64,000 bases of DNA from Neobacillus sp. DY30 (GCF_030123065.1 NZ_CP126093.1:1864001-1928000); one strand, 5' to 3'. Shown: positions 45,960 to 55,115, counted from the stretch's first letter. Numbers and translations: made by a program. The notes: generated from the letters alone by a model not told the origin.

Positions 45960-47150
45960 ATGGCAAAAAATATCAGTAGGAATATGCTAAAATTTTTGGT
46001 CGTCATTCTAGCTTTCCAAGATGTTGCAGCAGGAGTAGCAGGATCCATCATGGCCGACATTATTAAGGCATTTCCAGAATATGATCCCACCATTGTCATG
46101 TTGGTAGCTACTTTTCCGGGTCTTATACAAATTGTACCTGCGTTATTTTATGGAAAACTAACAAAAGTATTTAAAAAGAAAACATTGCTATTTATCGGAT
46201 TGACTTTATTTATTGTAGGTGGAACACTGCCAACATTTATTGATAATCTCCCATTAATTATTGCAATGAGAGGACTCTTAGGACTCGGTGTTGGTATTAC
46301 AATGCCGTTATCTATTGATATCATTACGGATTTCTTTGACGGAAGGGAAAGAGATTTCTTAATTGGTTTTGGAACCTCCACAATTGCATGTATTGGAGCA
46401 ATTTTCTTCCAATTAGGCGGCGGGATATTAGCAGATTCCTTTGGTTGGCAATATGGATTTCTTACTTACCTTTTCCCAATATGGATACTCGCATTGACTA
46501 TGTTATATCTTCCTGAACCTGAGAAGAAACAGGCATCAGAAGTGATTGGCTCAAAGGCTAAGGTAAAGCTTCCAAAGGCAATCTATTGGGTTTGCTTAGG
46601 TCAGGTATTTTATTCTGCATTAATTTTTGGTTATGTAACAAACATTTCTGTTGTTATTCAAGGTGATAAATTAGGTAATGCAACGGAGGCAGGTTTGGCA
46701 ATCTCTATATTTACTTTTGGGACACTGCTAGCTGGGTTTGTGTTCGGAAAAGTAAAACATGCACTTCCAAACTTCTATCTTCCAGTCGGAGTTTTTGTAA
46801 CTGGATTAGGGATGGTAATTTGTTACTTTTCTCCAAATTTGGCGATGATTTTTATCGGTAGTGTCATCGGCGGAGCTGGGATGGGAATTGGACTTCCTGG
46901 AGTATTTACCAAAGTTTCAGAACTTACTCCTGTAGGTGCTCCTCCTCAAGTAGGGTTAGTCGTAGTGGGCCAAGGATTGGGTGGTATCATTGGACCATTT
47001 GGTTTTCAAGCTATCCAAAATATTTTTAATCAAGATATTGGCCGTTTCCCACTAGCGATCAGTTCTGTTGGATTAATTCTATTAGCTCTAATTTGGGCGG
47101 TAACCGTTATGAAACCGAAAAAGGATTTAGAGGTGACTTTAAATTCATAA
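45960..47150 (+). CDS. Major facilitator superfamily transporter
   Basis: The 396-residue protein has about twelve hydrophobic segments and the loop 2-3 signature region (YGKLTKVFKKKTLLFIGL). Helix 4 carries RGLLGLGVGITMPLSIDIITDFF and helix 5 carries QLGGGILADSFGWQYGF, a 12-TM drug/metabolite or organic-acid porter layout. The substrate cannot be read from the sequence. ATG 45960 follows AAGGGGG. It precedes the sulfatase and aromatic island in the same direction and has a cre site, so uptake of a carbon source is plausible. Confidence 0.82.
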   Translation: MAKNISRNMLKFLVVILAFQDVAAGVAGSIMADIIKAFPEYDPTIVMLVATFPGLIQIVPALFYGKLTKVFKKKTLLFIGLTLFIVGGTLPTFIDNLPLIIAMRGLLGLGVGITMPLSIDIITDFFDGRERDFLIGFGTSTIACIGAIFFQLGGGILADSFGWQYGFLTYLFPIWILALTMLYLPEPEKKQASEVIGSKAKVKLPKAIYWVCLGQVFYSALIFGYVTNISVVIQGDKLGNATEAGLAISIFTFGTLLAGFVFGKVKHALPNFYLPVGVFVTGLGMVICYFSPNLAMIFIGSVIGGAGMGIGLPGVFTKVSELTPVGAPPQVGLVVVGQGLGGIIGPFGFQAIQNIFNQDIGRFPLAISSVGLILLALIWAVTVMKPKKDLEVTLNS

Positions 47151-47167
47151 AGATCCTTAAAAATTGA

Positions 47168-47229
47168 AGACACCTCATTCTTTTAGGTAGTGAATAACTG
47201 AAATCACTACAAAATAGATTGGGGTGTCT
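47168..47229. repeat. 62-base imperfect palindrome between the MFS and sulfatase genes
   Basis: The outer arms AGACACCTCA / TGGGGTGTCT (one difference) enclose the inner arms GTAGTGA / TCACTAC with a ten-base loop. The element has no T-tract. It could be a mobile-element remnant (REP- or IS-end-like) or an RNA structure. Confidence 0.6.
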
Positions 47230-47348
47230 CCTATTTTAGCGGAGATTGTAAGGGCGGATTATATTAAAAAGACCAGAGGATATGGCTGGAGTCTGTTTGA
47301 TCCTAACATATAATCAATCGGATTATGTTGCATGACAAAAGTTTATCG

Positions 47349-47376
47349 TTGACGGCACTATGGCTAGTGCTAGACT
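47349..47376 (+). promoter_or_regulatory. Sulfatase promoter with operator in the spacer
   Basis: TTGACG and TAGACT are 16 bases apart, and the whole spacer (47355-47370) is the perfect inverted repeat GCACTA-TGGC-TAGTGC. The predicted start is near 47383, leaving a leader of only about 17 bases before TTG 47400. The operator position suggests a repressor that competes with RNA polymerase. Confidence 0.6.
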
Positions 47377-47399
47377 CACTGAATAGAGGGGGAAATAGG

Positions 47400-49691
47400 T
47401 TGGATCATCAATTAAAAGTATGGAATAAATCACCGTTTCAAAAGTTTACAGTGTTCGCGTCTGCTTTGGCACTATTATCAGGATGTTCATATAAAAACCT
47501 TTTGGAGCAGGAAGTAAAAGCAGAAACAAATAAAACAAATGGACAGAATGAAAAAGGGAAGCAGAAGGAGGGGGAAGACTCCCAAAAACCCAATATCGTA
47601 TACATTGTTTTAGATGATTCAGGGTTTTCCGACCTTGGAAGTTATGGTTCGGAGATCCAAACACCCAATCTAGATTGGTTAGCTGAGAATGGACTGCGCT
47701 ACAACAATTCTCATGTTACCCCAGTGTGTTCGCCAACCCGAGCTGCATTGCTAACGGGCCGCAATCCTCATGATATTGGAATGTCAACTGTAGCTAATTT
47801 TGATATGGGTCCGGAGTATCCGAATAAACGTGGACGAATCTATCCGGAGGCTGGCACGATAGCAGAGGTACTTAAAGAAGAAGGCTACAGTAGCTATACA
47901 TTAGGGAAGTGGCACTTAGCGCCATCTCATCAAGTAACTCCTGCCGGCCCATATGAAAACTGGCCGCTCGGTAAAGGCTTTGACAGGTTCTACGGAATAC
48001 TTGAAGACTCTAGTGATCAATATAGGCCAGAGCTAGTTCAAGATAATAGTTTTATTGAAGTTCCGGAAAAGGAAAACTATCATTTCTCGGAGGATATCGT
48101 TGACAAAGCCAACCAGTATGTCGCCGATCATGCATCTGTGAATCCAGAAAAACCATTCTTCTTGAATTTAGCGTTTGGCGCTCAGCATCAGCCGGTTCAG
48201 GTGCCACAGAAATATATTGATATGTATAAAGGAAAATACGATGAAGGCTGGGATAAAATCCGGGAACAAAGGTTTAATAAGCAAAAAGAGCTAGGAATTA
48301 TTCCGAACGATGCTGTGCTTGCACCACTAAATCCAGGAGTGAAACCATGGGATCAACTTACGGAAGTCGAGAAAGAAACGTTCACACGCTTTCAGGAAAC
48401 GTATGCGGGATTTTTAACCCATACAGATGAGCAAATTGGCCGATTTATTAATCATCTGCGTTTTATTGGGGAATTAGATAATACCATGATTGTTTTCTTA
48501 TCGGATAACGGGGCAAGCGCAATGGGGAAGGCTACAGGTTCAATAAATCATACAATGGCCTATAACGATATGCCGGAAACACTCGACGACATTGTCGAGA
48601 ATATTGATCATTTTGGAACTGATAAAGCAAAAGTCGAATTTCCAGCTGGCTGGGCTCAGGTAAGTAACACTCCTTTTAAATTATATAAATCAACGATGTA
48701 TGAAGCTGGAATTAAAACACCTTTAATTATATATTACCCGAAAGGCATTAAGGACAAAGGGGAAATCCGACATCAGTATGTCCACGTAAGTGATATTACT
48801 CCGACTGTCTATGATATTGCAGGAATTGAGTTGCCGCAAGAAATCAAGGGAGTGAAACAAATACCGCTTCAAGGTGAGAGTTTCGCTGAAACATTTGAAG
48901 ACGCAGGCGCTCCAGGTAAAGAAACCCAATATTACGAAAATAATGGACAGCGTGCCATTTACCATGACGGTTGGAAAGCAATTGCACGTCATACAAAAGG
49001 ACAGCCATATGAAAATGATGTATGGGAACTTTACCATTTAGCTGAAGACTCTACTGAATCAAACAACCTTGCAGCTAAAGACACCAAAAAATTAAAAGAA
49101 CTTCAAATATTATGGGATAAAGAGGCAAAGAAATATGATGTTATTCCGATGACTGACATTATGGGTGACGGGTTCTTAGTTATTCCTAGTGATTCTAATC
49201 GTAACCGTAACACTTTTACCTTCTATCCTGGCATGTCTCTGCTGCCAGAAGGTGCGGCACCATTTATCATAAACCGTCCATATTCCATTACAGTTCCAAT
49301 TAATCGGGAAAGTTCTGCTAATGAGGGAGTACTAGTGGCACTAGGAAACTATGAGAGCGGTTATACACTTTATATTAAAGATAACAAACTAGTTTATGAA
49401 TATAACATAGGGACAAAAGTTTATCGGATTGAATCAGCTGCTCCTGAGGGCCAATCTACCATTAAATATGAGTTTATTCCTACGGAACTTCATAAAGGAA
49501 AAGGCAGTCTTTACATTAACGGGGAGAAATTAGGGGAAGTAACAATTGATCAAACTCATAAATTTAAAATAAGCTTTGAAGGATTGGACATCGGAAGAGA
49601 TACACATTATCCAGTGAGTCCAGCATACGAAAGTGAAGGGGATTTTGAGTTTTCAGGTGACCTCGAAAAAGTAGTTTACGAACTAAAATAA
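47400..49691 (+). CDS. Lipoprotein arylsulfatase (Cys-type)
   Basis: This exported sulfatase (763 aa) starts at TTG 47400 after GAGGGGG. Residues 1-28 form a lipoprotein signal peptide ending in LLSGC, with C29 as the lipidated residue, followed by a Lys/Glu-rich linker. The sulfatase fold begins KPNIVYIVLDDSGFSDLGSYG, with the metal aspartates D72 and D73. The formylglycine motif is C110-S-P-T-R in VCSPTRAALLTGR. Length and the C-terminal LLPEGAAPFIINRPYSITV region match AtsA-like arylsulfatases. The radical-SAM maturase is next downstream. The substrate, an aryl or other sulfate ester, is inferred. Confidence 0.9.
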   Translation: MDHQLKVWNKSPFQKFTVFASALALLSGCSYKNLLEQEVKAETNKTNGQNEKGKQKEGEDSQKPNIVYIVLDDSGFSDLGSYGSEIQTPNLDWLAENGLRYNNSHVTPVCSPTRAALLTGRNPHDIGMSTVANFDMGPEYPNKRGRIYPEAGTIAEVLKEEGYSSYTLGKWHLAPSHQVTPAGPYENWPLGKGFDRFYGILEDSSDQYRPELVQDNSFIEVPEKENYHFSEDIVDKANQYVADHASVNPEKPFFLNLAFGAQHQPVQVPQKYIDMYKGKYDEGWDKIREQRFNKQKELGIIPNDAVLAPLNPGVKPWDQLTEVEKETFTRFQETYAGFLTHTDEQIGRFINHLRFIGELDNTMIVFLSDNGASAMGKATGSINHTMAYNDMPETLDDIVENIDHFGTDKAKVEFPAGWAQVSNTPFKLYKSTMYEAGIKTPLIIYYPKGIKDKGEIRHQYVHVSDITPTVYDIAGIELPQEIKGVKQIPLQGESFAETFEDAGAPGKETQYYENNGQRAIYHDGWKAIARHTKGQPYENDVWELYHLAEDSTESNNLAAKDTKKLKELQILWDKEAKKYDVIPMTDIMGDGFLVIPSDSNRNRNTFTFYPGMSLLPEGAAPFIINRPYSITVPINRESSANEGVLVALGNYESGYTLYIKDNKLVYEYNIGTKVYRIESAAPEGQSTIKYEFIPTELHKGKGSLYINGEKLGEVTIDQTHKFKISFEGLDIGRDTHYPVSPAYESEGDFEFSGDLEKVVYELK

Positions 49692-49715
49692 TGATAAAGG
49701 TCTAAGCAAAGTCAG

Positions 49716-49757
49716 TAAGCCAGTAACAAGCATCCGTGTTACTGGCTTATATTTTAA
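49716..49757 (+). terminator. Hairpin between the sulfatase and its maturase
   Basis: A 13-base stem TAAGCCAGTAACA / TGTTACTGGCTTA with an eight-base loop is followed by TATTTT. It is probably a partial terminator that lowers maturase expression relative to the sulfatase. Confidence 0.65.
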
Positions 49758-49776
49758 AGAGAAGAGGGAAGGAAAA

Positions 49777-51027
49777 ATGGAAAAAACACAAACAAAAGGT
49801 TTTCATATTCTAGCAAAACCTTCTGGACCTATTTGTAATTTAGATTGCAATTACTGCTTTTATACAGAAAAAGAAGCCCTCTTTACAGGGGAAAATAAGT
49901 TTCGAATGTCAGAGGAGATTATGGAGGAGTTCATAAGCCAATACATAAAATCTCAAGATGTTGATGAAATACCATTCGTATGGCAGGGCGGAGAACCGAC
50001 CTTAATGGGCCTTGATTTTTACAAGCGAGTAATTAAATTACAAAAGAAATATGGGACAGGAAAACGAATCACCAATTCGCTCCAAACAAACGGAACACTA
50101 TTGACTGAAGAATGGTGCCGATTTTTGGCCAAGCACAATTTTCTTGTAGGCTTGAGTCTTGACGGGCCAGAATTCATTCATGACCGCTATAGAGTTGACC
50201 GGGGGGGGAAACCAACTTTTCATAAGGTGCTAAATGCACTTCGTTTATTAAAAAAATATAATGTTTCGTTTAATGTACTAGTCTGTGTAACAAAGAACGC
50301 TTCTATGTATCCGCTAGAAATTTATAACTTTTTTAAGAAGGAAGGAGTAGAGTTTATACAGTTTATTCCAATAGTGGAAAGAATGCCAGACACCGAAGCG
50401 ATAAAACTTGGCCTTCGTCATGCGACACCGCCTTCTGTAAAACAGGAAGAAGCCCAGAAGGCTGTCACTAAGTGGACAGTAGAATCAAAAAAATATGGGG
50501 ATTTTTTAATTGCCATTTTCGATGAGTGGGTAAGAAAAGATGTCGGTAAAATCCATGTAATGAACTTTGAGCACGCACTTACATCGTGGTTAGGACTTCC
50601 AGCTACAACATGTTTTTTTGCCGAAACTTGTGGGAGGGCAGGAATTGTTGAACACAATGGCGATGTGTATTCCTGTGATCACTTTATGTATCCTGAATAC
50701 AAGCTTGGCAATATCTTTGATAACACGTTTAGTAAGATGATTGATTCAAGTAAGCAGCGAGCGTTTGGAGAAATTAAAAAGTCATCTTTACCTAAGTATT
50801 GTCAAAGTTGTGAGGTTCGTTTTGCCTGCAATGGAGAATGCCCTAAACAACGATTCCTATTAACTCCTGACGGTGAACCAGGCTTAAACTATTTGTGCAC
50901 AGGCTACAAAAAATACTTTCATCATATTCACAAATATATGAAAGTAATGGTCCAACTAATTGAAAATGGTTTGCCAGCAGCTGAAGTTATGGAAGTTATT
51001 AAAAGACCGCTTATTGTTAAAAGATAA
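49777..51027 (+). CDS. Anaerobic sulfatase-maturating enzyme (radical SAM)
   Basis: This 416-residue anSME converts the sulfatase active-site Cys or Ser to formylglycine in the cytosol before export. The SAM-binding motif CNLDCNYC has its cysteines at 20, 24 and 27. The C-terminal SPASM region supplies further Fe-S cysteines (ETCGRAGIVEHNGDVYSCDHF, YCQSCEVRFACNGECPKQRF, YLCTG). The ATG follows GAGGGAAGG. It sits 85 bases after the sulfatase on the same strand. Confidence 0.93.
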   Translation: MEKTQTKGFHILAKPSGPICNLDCNYCFYTEKEALFTGENKFRMSEEIMEEFISQYIKSQDVDEIPFVWQGGEPTLMGLDFYKRVIKLQKKYGTGKRITNSLQTNGTLLTEEWCRFLAKHNFLVGLSLDGPEFIHDRYRVDRGGKPTFHKVLNALRLLKKYNVSFNVLVCVTKNASMYPLEIYNFFKKEGVEFIQFIPIVERMPDTEAIKLGLRHATPPSVKQEEAQKAVTKWTVESKKYGDFLIAIFDEWVRKDVGKIHVMNFEHALTSWLGLPATTCFFAETCGRAGIVEHNGDVYSCDHFMYPEYKLGNIFDNTFSKMIDSSKQRAFGEIKKSSLPKYCQSCEVRFACNGECPKQRFLLTPDGEPGLNYLCTGYKKYFHHIHKYMKVMVQLIENGLPAAEVMEVIKRPLIVKR

Positions 51028-51091
51028 TACATTTAAAGAATTTTATCCATAACAGACGATAAGATTGAATTAAATAAATCTTTAGAATTGA

Positions 51092-51120
51092 TTGACATAT
51101 TGGTTATCGGTAAGTAAAAT
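51092..51120 (+). promoter_or_regulatory. Promoter of the aromatic island, first operon
   Basis: TTGACA and TAAAAT are exactly 17 bases apart, 127 bases before the first hydrolase gene. Confidence 0.72.
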
Positions 51121-51132
51121 TATAGTTAGTTA

Positions 51133-51147
51133 ATGAAATCGCTTTTT
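51133..51147. promoter_or_regulatory. Candidate cre site at the first island promoter
   Basis: ATGAAATCGCTTTTT matches WTGnAAnCGnWnnCW at all but one fixed position and begins just after the expected transcription start. Confidence 0.4.
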
Positions 51148-51184
51148 TAAGGGTTTTATACTACATAAACGATATTAAACATAA

Positions 51185-51204
51185 GAACTAAAATTTTAGT
51201 AGAG
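51185..51204. promoter_or_regulatory. Island operator-like site A
   Basis: The perfect palindrome CTAAAATTTTAG (51188-51199) is followed by TAGAGG. It shares the core CTAAAATTT-N-AGTA with sites at 58489 and 62088, all upstream of island genes. It is 43 bases before the hydrolase gene. Confidence 0.45.
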
Positions 51205-51246
51205 GAAATTCAATTGAATAAATGGTAAATTGGGGGGTAATGATGA

Positions 51247-52095
51247 ATGGCTGAAGTAATAAAAAGAAAAATCCAAACCGGAAACTATCAAACTTTTATC
51301 AATGAAGGTGGAAATAAAAAGTCATCTGAGACGATAATTTTTTTACACGGTAGCGGACCAGGGGCAAGCGGAGAATCGAATTGGAGAGAAATTCTACCTC
51401 GTTTTCAAAGTAAATTCCACGTTGTTGCACCAGACATTTATGGCTTTGGTAATACAGATCACCCTGAAGAGTATCCTCAAAATGGAGCAGAATGGATGCA
51501 GATTCGGGTAAATCAAGTACTTTCCTTAATGGACGCTTTAGAGGTTGAAAAAGTCCATTTGGTTGGAAATTCCTTGGGCGGTGTTATTGCACTTCACCTT
51601 CTTATGTATGCTCCGGAAAAGTTTGACCGTGTCGTCCTGATGGGAGCAGGAGGCGGTTTGAAAGAACCTACCCCAGAACTTGCAAAATTAGCAAACTTCC
51701 ACAAAGATCCAAATCCTATCGCATTTAAAAATCTATTAAGCTGGTTCTTATACGATAAAAGCTTTCTAGAAGATAAGTTGGAAAAAATTGTAGCAGAACG
51801 TTTAGAGTTGTTCTTAAGACCGGATGTACGCCGATCTTATGAGGAAAATTTTACAAAATCACATCTGTCTGACATGCTTGTTCCTCCTTCAGCACTTAAA
51901 CAAATGAATCATGAAATGTTACTTATTCATGGACACCAAGACCGATTTGTACCGCTTGAAAGCAGCCTTTACGTTATGGATTATTTGCCTAATGCACAGC
52001 TTCATATCTTCAAGCGTTGCGGACACTGGGCACAGGTAGAACAAAAGGAAAGATTTATCAAACTAACCTCTGATTTTTTCAACGGTGAAATATAG
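51247..52095 (+). CDS. Alpha/beta hydrolase, meta-cleavage-product C-C hydrolase 1
   Basis: This 282-residue hydrolase belongs to the MhpC/BphD/HsaD family, which splits vinylogous diketones produced by extradiol ring cleavage. The oxyanion segment HGSGPGASGESNW is typical of the family. The catalytic triad can be placed at S109 (VGNSLGG), D232 (HGHQDRF) and H260 (RCGHWAQ). The ATG follows GGGGGGTAA. It opens the first catabolic operon and has a homologous partner at 58580. Confidence 0.88.
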   Translation: MAEVIKRKIQTGNYQTFINEGGNKKSSETIIFLHGSGPGASGESNWREILPRFQSKFHVVAPDIYGFGNTDHPEEYPQNGAEWMQIRVNQVLSLMDALEVEKVHLVGNSLGGVIALHLLMYAPEKFDRVVLMGAGGGLKEPTPELAKLANFHKDPNPIAFKNLLSWFLYDKSFLEDKLEKIVAERLELFLRPDVRRSYEENFTKSHLSDMLVPPSALKQMNHEMLLIHGHQDRFVPLESSLYVMDYLPNAQLHIFKRCGHWAQVEQKERFIKLTSDFFNGEI

Positions 52096-52208
52096 AAATA
52101 ATAGTAGATTATTTACGTTCAAACGAATACACCGTTGATACCTAGACTACTAGAGGAATTCCGAATATTATAGGGGTAACAATAAATGAGAATTGAAGGT
52201 GTATTAAG

Positions 52209-52868
52209 ATGAAAATAGATCAGGCTTATCGCTATATTAAAAGACAAATTATAGATGGAGTATGGGTACCTGATACAGCCATCAATGTTAATGAAGTTTC
52301 TGAGCATTTAAATATCAGCCGGACTCCCATACACAAGGCTATGACAAAACTTGCAGAAGAAGGATTCTTGTCAGTCATTCCTCAAGTAGGTGTCTTTGTA
52401 AAAAGACCAGATATGGAAGAAGTTATGGAGCGATTATTGGTCTGTACCAACCTGGATGCATTAATGACCGAGTATGCAGTAAAAAATTTAAATGATGATG
52501 AACTTTCTCAAATGTATACGATTTTAACTAAGATGGATAACCTGGAAATTTCTGAAGAAGAGTATTCTTCCCTCAATATTGAGTTTCACACAATAATATA
52601 TAAAGCGGCAAAGTTACCTTATACTTTTACTCTTGCAAATCAGCTATGGGATTACTTGAATTATGTTGGCAATCCAGCATTGTTATTTTCACTAGATAGA
52701 AGAAAGCAATCGCAGGCGGAGCACTGGATGATTTACTATAGCTTAAAAGAGCGGGATGCTAAACTAGCAAAAAAGCTAATGGAAAAACATTTAACACGTA
52801 TAGCAGAAAGCGTCAGCGAGAAATATCAGAAAATGGGTATAGCTCAAGAAGTGGTTAACGAAGTTTAA
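52209..52868 (+). CDS. GntR-family regulator (FadR/FCD type)
   Basis: The 219-residue protein has an N-terminal winged helix (AYRYIKRQIIDGVWVPDTAINVNEVSEHLNISRTPIHKAMTKLAEEGFL) and a C-terminal helical FCD ligand-binding domain from about residue 75, with a histidine in EFHTIIYKAA and another in EKHLTRI that are usual metal-binding positions. The start is ATG after GAAGGTG. It sits inside the first catabolic operon, so it is a likely repressor answering to a pathway acid. The ligand is unknown. Confidence 0.85.
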   Translation: MKIDQAYRYIKRQIIDGVWVPDTAINVNEVSEHLNISRTPIHKAMTKLAEEGFLSVIPQVGVFVKRPDMEEVMERLLVCTNLDALMTEYAVKNLNDDELSQMYTILTKMDNLEISEEEYSSLNIEFHTIIYKAAKLPYTFTLANQLWDYLNYVGNPALLFSLDRRKQSQAEHWMIYYSLKERDAKLAKKLMEKHLTRIAESVSEKYQKMGIAQEVVNEV

Positions 52869-52902
52869 ATGGTACGACAACCATATTACGGGAGGTTTTC
52901 TT

Positions 52903-54096
52903 ATGAACCAAAGCGTGTTGGAAACGAAAAATGTATTAGTGGACAGAGCAAGGGCTCTTATTCCGAAACTGCGTGAGTTTAGCCAAGATATTGATAAAAA
53001 TAGTAGAATTCCAGATGAAATTATTGAAGATTTGAAGAATGAGGGACTCCTGAAGGTACTCAGGCCGCATATGTTTGGCGGTTATCAGACAAATATGAGA
53101 GCGTTCACAGAGGTGGTAACAGAGATTTCCCGAGGTAACGGTTCGGCCGGCTGGTTCGTTTGCCTTAGCAATATTCGTGACTATATGATTTCCTATACAT
53201 TTGGAGAGAAAGCATTAAATGAGATTTATTCTACTGGAAAAGATGTTGTGTTAGCAGGTAACTTTAAACCTATTAAATGTAATATCAAAAAGGTCGAAGG
53301 CGGATATTTTGTTGAAGAAGCCCAGTGGCCGTTTGTTTCCGGTAGCCCACATGCCGATTGGTGTTATTTCGGATTCCCTCTAGTAGATGAAAATGGCGGA
53401 ATGGAAATGGCCATTATGGTGGTACCGCGTGAGGAAATTGAGATTATTGATGACTGGAATGTTATGGGATTAAAGGGTTCTGGCAGCAATAGCTGTAGAA
53501 TTCAAAATGTTTTCGTTCCAGAACACCGTGTATCATTGGATCGCTTAGCGAGCAAAGGTCATTACCTAATTGATCCGCTTAAAGACGTTTCATTATATAG
53601 ATCTTCTTTTGTGCCATCTCTTACTTTATCCATTGTAGGACCGGCATTAGGTCTTGCTCAGGCAGCTATGGATCTCTATATGGAAAGACTTCCGAAAGCG
53701 GGAATTGGGAACACCTTCTATCATAAACAAAATGAAGCACCAATCACACATCACCAGGTGGCAGAAGCACAATTGAAAATAGATACTGCTGAAATGTTTT
53801 TATACCGGGCTGTCGATAAAATTGATAGCTATGCGGAACGTGGAGAGGTAATGGATACGGCTGAAATTGTAAAAGTGAAGGCAGATTTCGGCTATGTAAA
53901 TCAATTATGTAAGGAAGCAATTGATCTTCTTGTTGCTGGAGTCGGTTCCATGTTTACCTACCATAATAATCCTCTACAATTAGTCTATCGTGATTTTTTC
54001 GCCATGCATTTACATGGTTTCATAACACCTTCAAGTTTAATCGAAACATATGGAAGAGTCCTTTGCGGCCAAGAACCGAATACCTATTTTGTCTAA
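52903..54096 (+). CDS. HsaA-like flavin-dependent monooxygenase 1 (acyl-CoA dehydrogenase fold)
   Basis: The 397-residue protein belongs to the acyl-CoA-dehydrogenase-fold (group D) two-component monooxygenases, which ortho-hydroxylate phenols using reduced flavin from a separate reductase. Features seen are LLKVLRPHMFGGYQTNMRAF, the EISRGNGSAGWFVCL segment, the PFVSGSPHADW turn, and GLKGSGSNSCRIQNVFVPEHRV. The flavin reductase is encoded at 55159. The ATG follows GGGAGG. The homologue at 62158 is co-linear over the full length. The exact phenol is not known. Confidence 0.82.
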   Translation: MNQSVLETKNVLVDRARALIPKLREFSQDIDKNSRIPDEIIEDLKNEGLLKVLRPHMFGGYQTNMRAFTEVVTEISRGNGSAGWFVCLSNIRDYMISYTFGEKALNEIYSTGKDVVLAGNFKPIKCNIKKVEGGYFVEEAQWPFVSGSPHADWCYFGFPLVDENGGMEMAIMVVPREEIEIIDDWNVMGLKGSGSNSCRIQNVFVPEHRVSLDRLASKGHYLIDPLKDVSLYRSSFVPSLTLSIVGPALGLAQAAMDLYMERLPKAGIGNTFYHKQNEAPITHHQVAEAQLKIDTAEMFLYRAVDKIDSYAERGEVMDTAEIVKVKADFGYVNQLCKEAIDLLVAGVGSMFTYHNNPLQLVYRDFFAMHLHGFITPSSLIETYGRVLCGQEPNTYFV

Positions 54097-54161
54097 ATTT
54101 AAATGAAAGGGCTTTCTGTTTTCTGAAGATTCAAATATAAAAATAATTGGAGGAAATAAAC

Positions 54162-55115
54162 ATGAGTTTACCAGAAATCGCAAAGTTAGGACATGTGGCT
54201 TTAGTTTCGTCAGATCTTGAGAAATCACTTTGGTTTTTTAAAGAATTGATAGGGTTAGAAGAAACAGAAGAGGTAAATGGCACGCATTATTTACGAGCAT
54301 GGGGAGACTTTGAACATCACACATTATCCATAACAGCTGGCGAAAAGTCGTATGTTGACCATATTGCATGGCGAACAAAGCGTCCGGAAGATGTGGAGCA
54401 ATTTGCACATTTGCTGGAAGAAGCCGGTACGGAAGTTAGCTGGGTTGAAGCAGGAGTAGAAGCAGGGCAAGGAAGAGCCATTCGTTTTAAATTGCCAAGT
54501 GAACACCGTTTTGAAATTTATTATGATATGGAAAAAACATTAGCAGAGCCTTCTAAGCGTTCAGTGTTAAAGAATCAGACTTATAAATCTTGGGCAAAAG
54601 GCTGTTCACCAAGAAGAATTGACCATGTTAACATTCTATCATCATTAAAGGCCAATGTTATATCTGATTATTTAATGGAGAAATTAGGCTTTAAAATGAG
54701 AGAATGTGTGAAGGCGCCAGATGACTCTTTAATTGGTGCATGGCTGAGTGTAACACCTTTGGTTCACGATATCGCTGTAAGTCATGATCCATTCTCGCCA
54801 TCAACACACCAGATTCACCACTTGTCTTACTGGCTGGATAATGCCCAAGACCTTCTTCGTGCTGCAGATATCTTAACAGAACATGGCCTTAAGTTTAAAG
54901 GTCCTGGTAAGCATGGGATTTCCCAAGCTATGTATTTATACGTTGTAGATCCGGGCAGTGGAGTACGCGTTGAATTGTTCACAAATGGTTATTTGATTTT
55001 TGAACCGGATTGGGAGCCAATCGTATGGACATTAGATGAAATGGATGTTGGTTTTACATTCTGGGGAGATCAAACCGACACGCTGCCAGAAAACAATCCG
55101 ACAATAGAAGCGTAA
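54162..55115 (+). CDS. Two-domain extradiol dioxygenase 1
   Basis: This 317-residue type I (vicinal oxygen chelate) dioxygenase opens catechol rings next to the hydroxyls. Two glyoxalase-fold domains are visible (LGHVALVSSDLEKSLWFF and RRIDHVNILSSL). Iron ligands are H155 (domain 2), H219 or H220 (IHHLSYWLD) and E271 (GVRVELFTNG); the first matches the numbering I recall for homoprotocatechuate 2,3-dioxygenase. ATG 54162 follows TTGGAGG; the upstream in-frame ATG 54147 overlaps that site. It is closely similar to the dioxygenase at 59441. Confidence 0.9.
   Translation: MSLPEIAKLGHVALVSSDLEKSLWFFKELIGLEETEEVNGTHYLRAWGDFEHHTLSITAGEKSYVDHIAWRTKRPEDVEQFAHLLEEAGTEVSWVEAGVEAGQGRAIRFKLPSEHRFEIYYDMEKTLAEPSKRSVLKNQTYKSWAKGCSPRRIDHVNILSSLKANVISDYLMEKLGFKMRECVKAPDDSLIGAWLSVTPLVHDIAVSHDPFSPSTHQIHHLSYWLDNAQDLLRAADILTEHGLKFKGPGKHGISQAMYLYVVDPGSGVRVELFTNGYLIFEPDWEPIVWTLDEMDVGFTFWGDQTDTLPENNPTIEA

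Noticed and set aside
45781..45966. 61-aa minus-strand frame in the serC-MFS gap
   Set aside because: It lies across the leader and cre site of the MFS gene and has no ribosome binding site.
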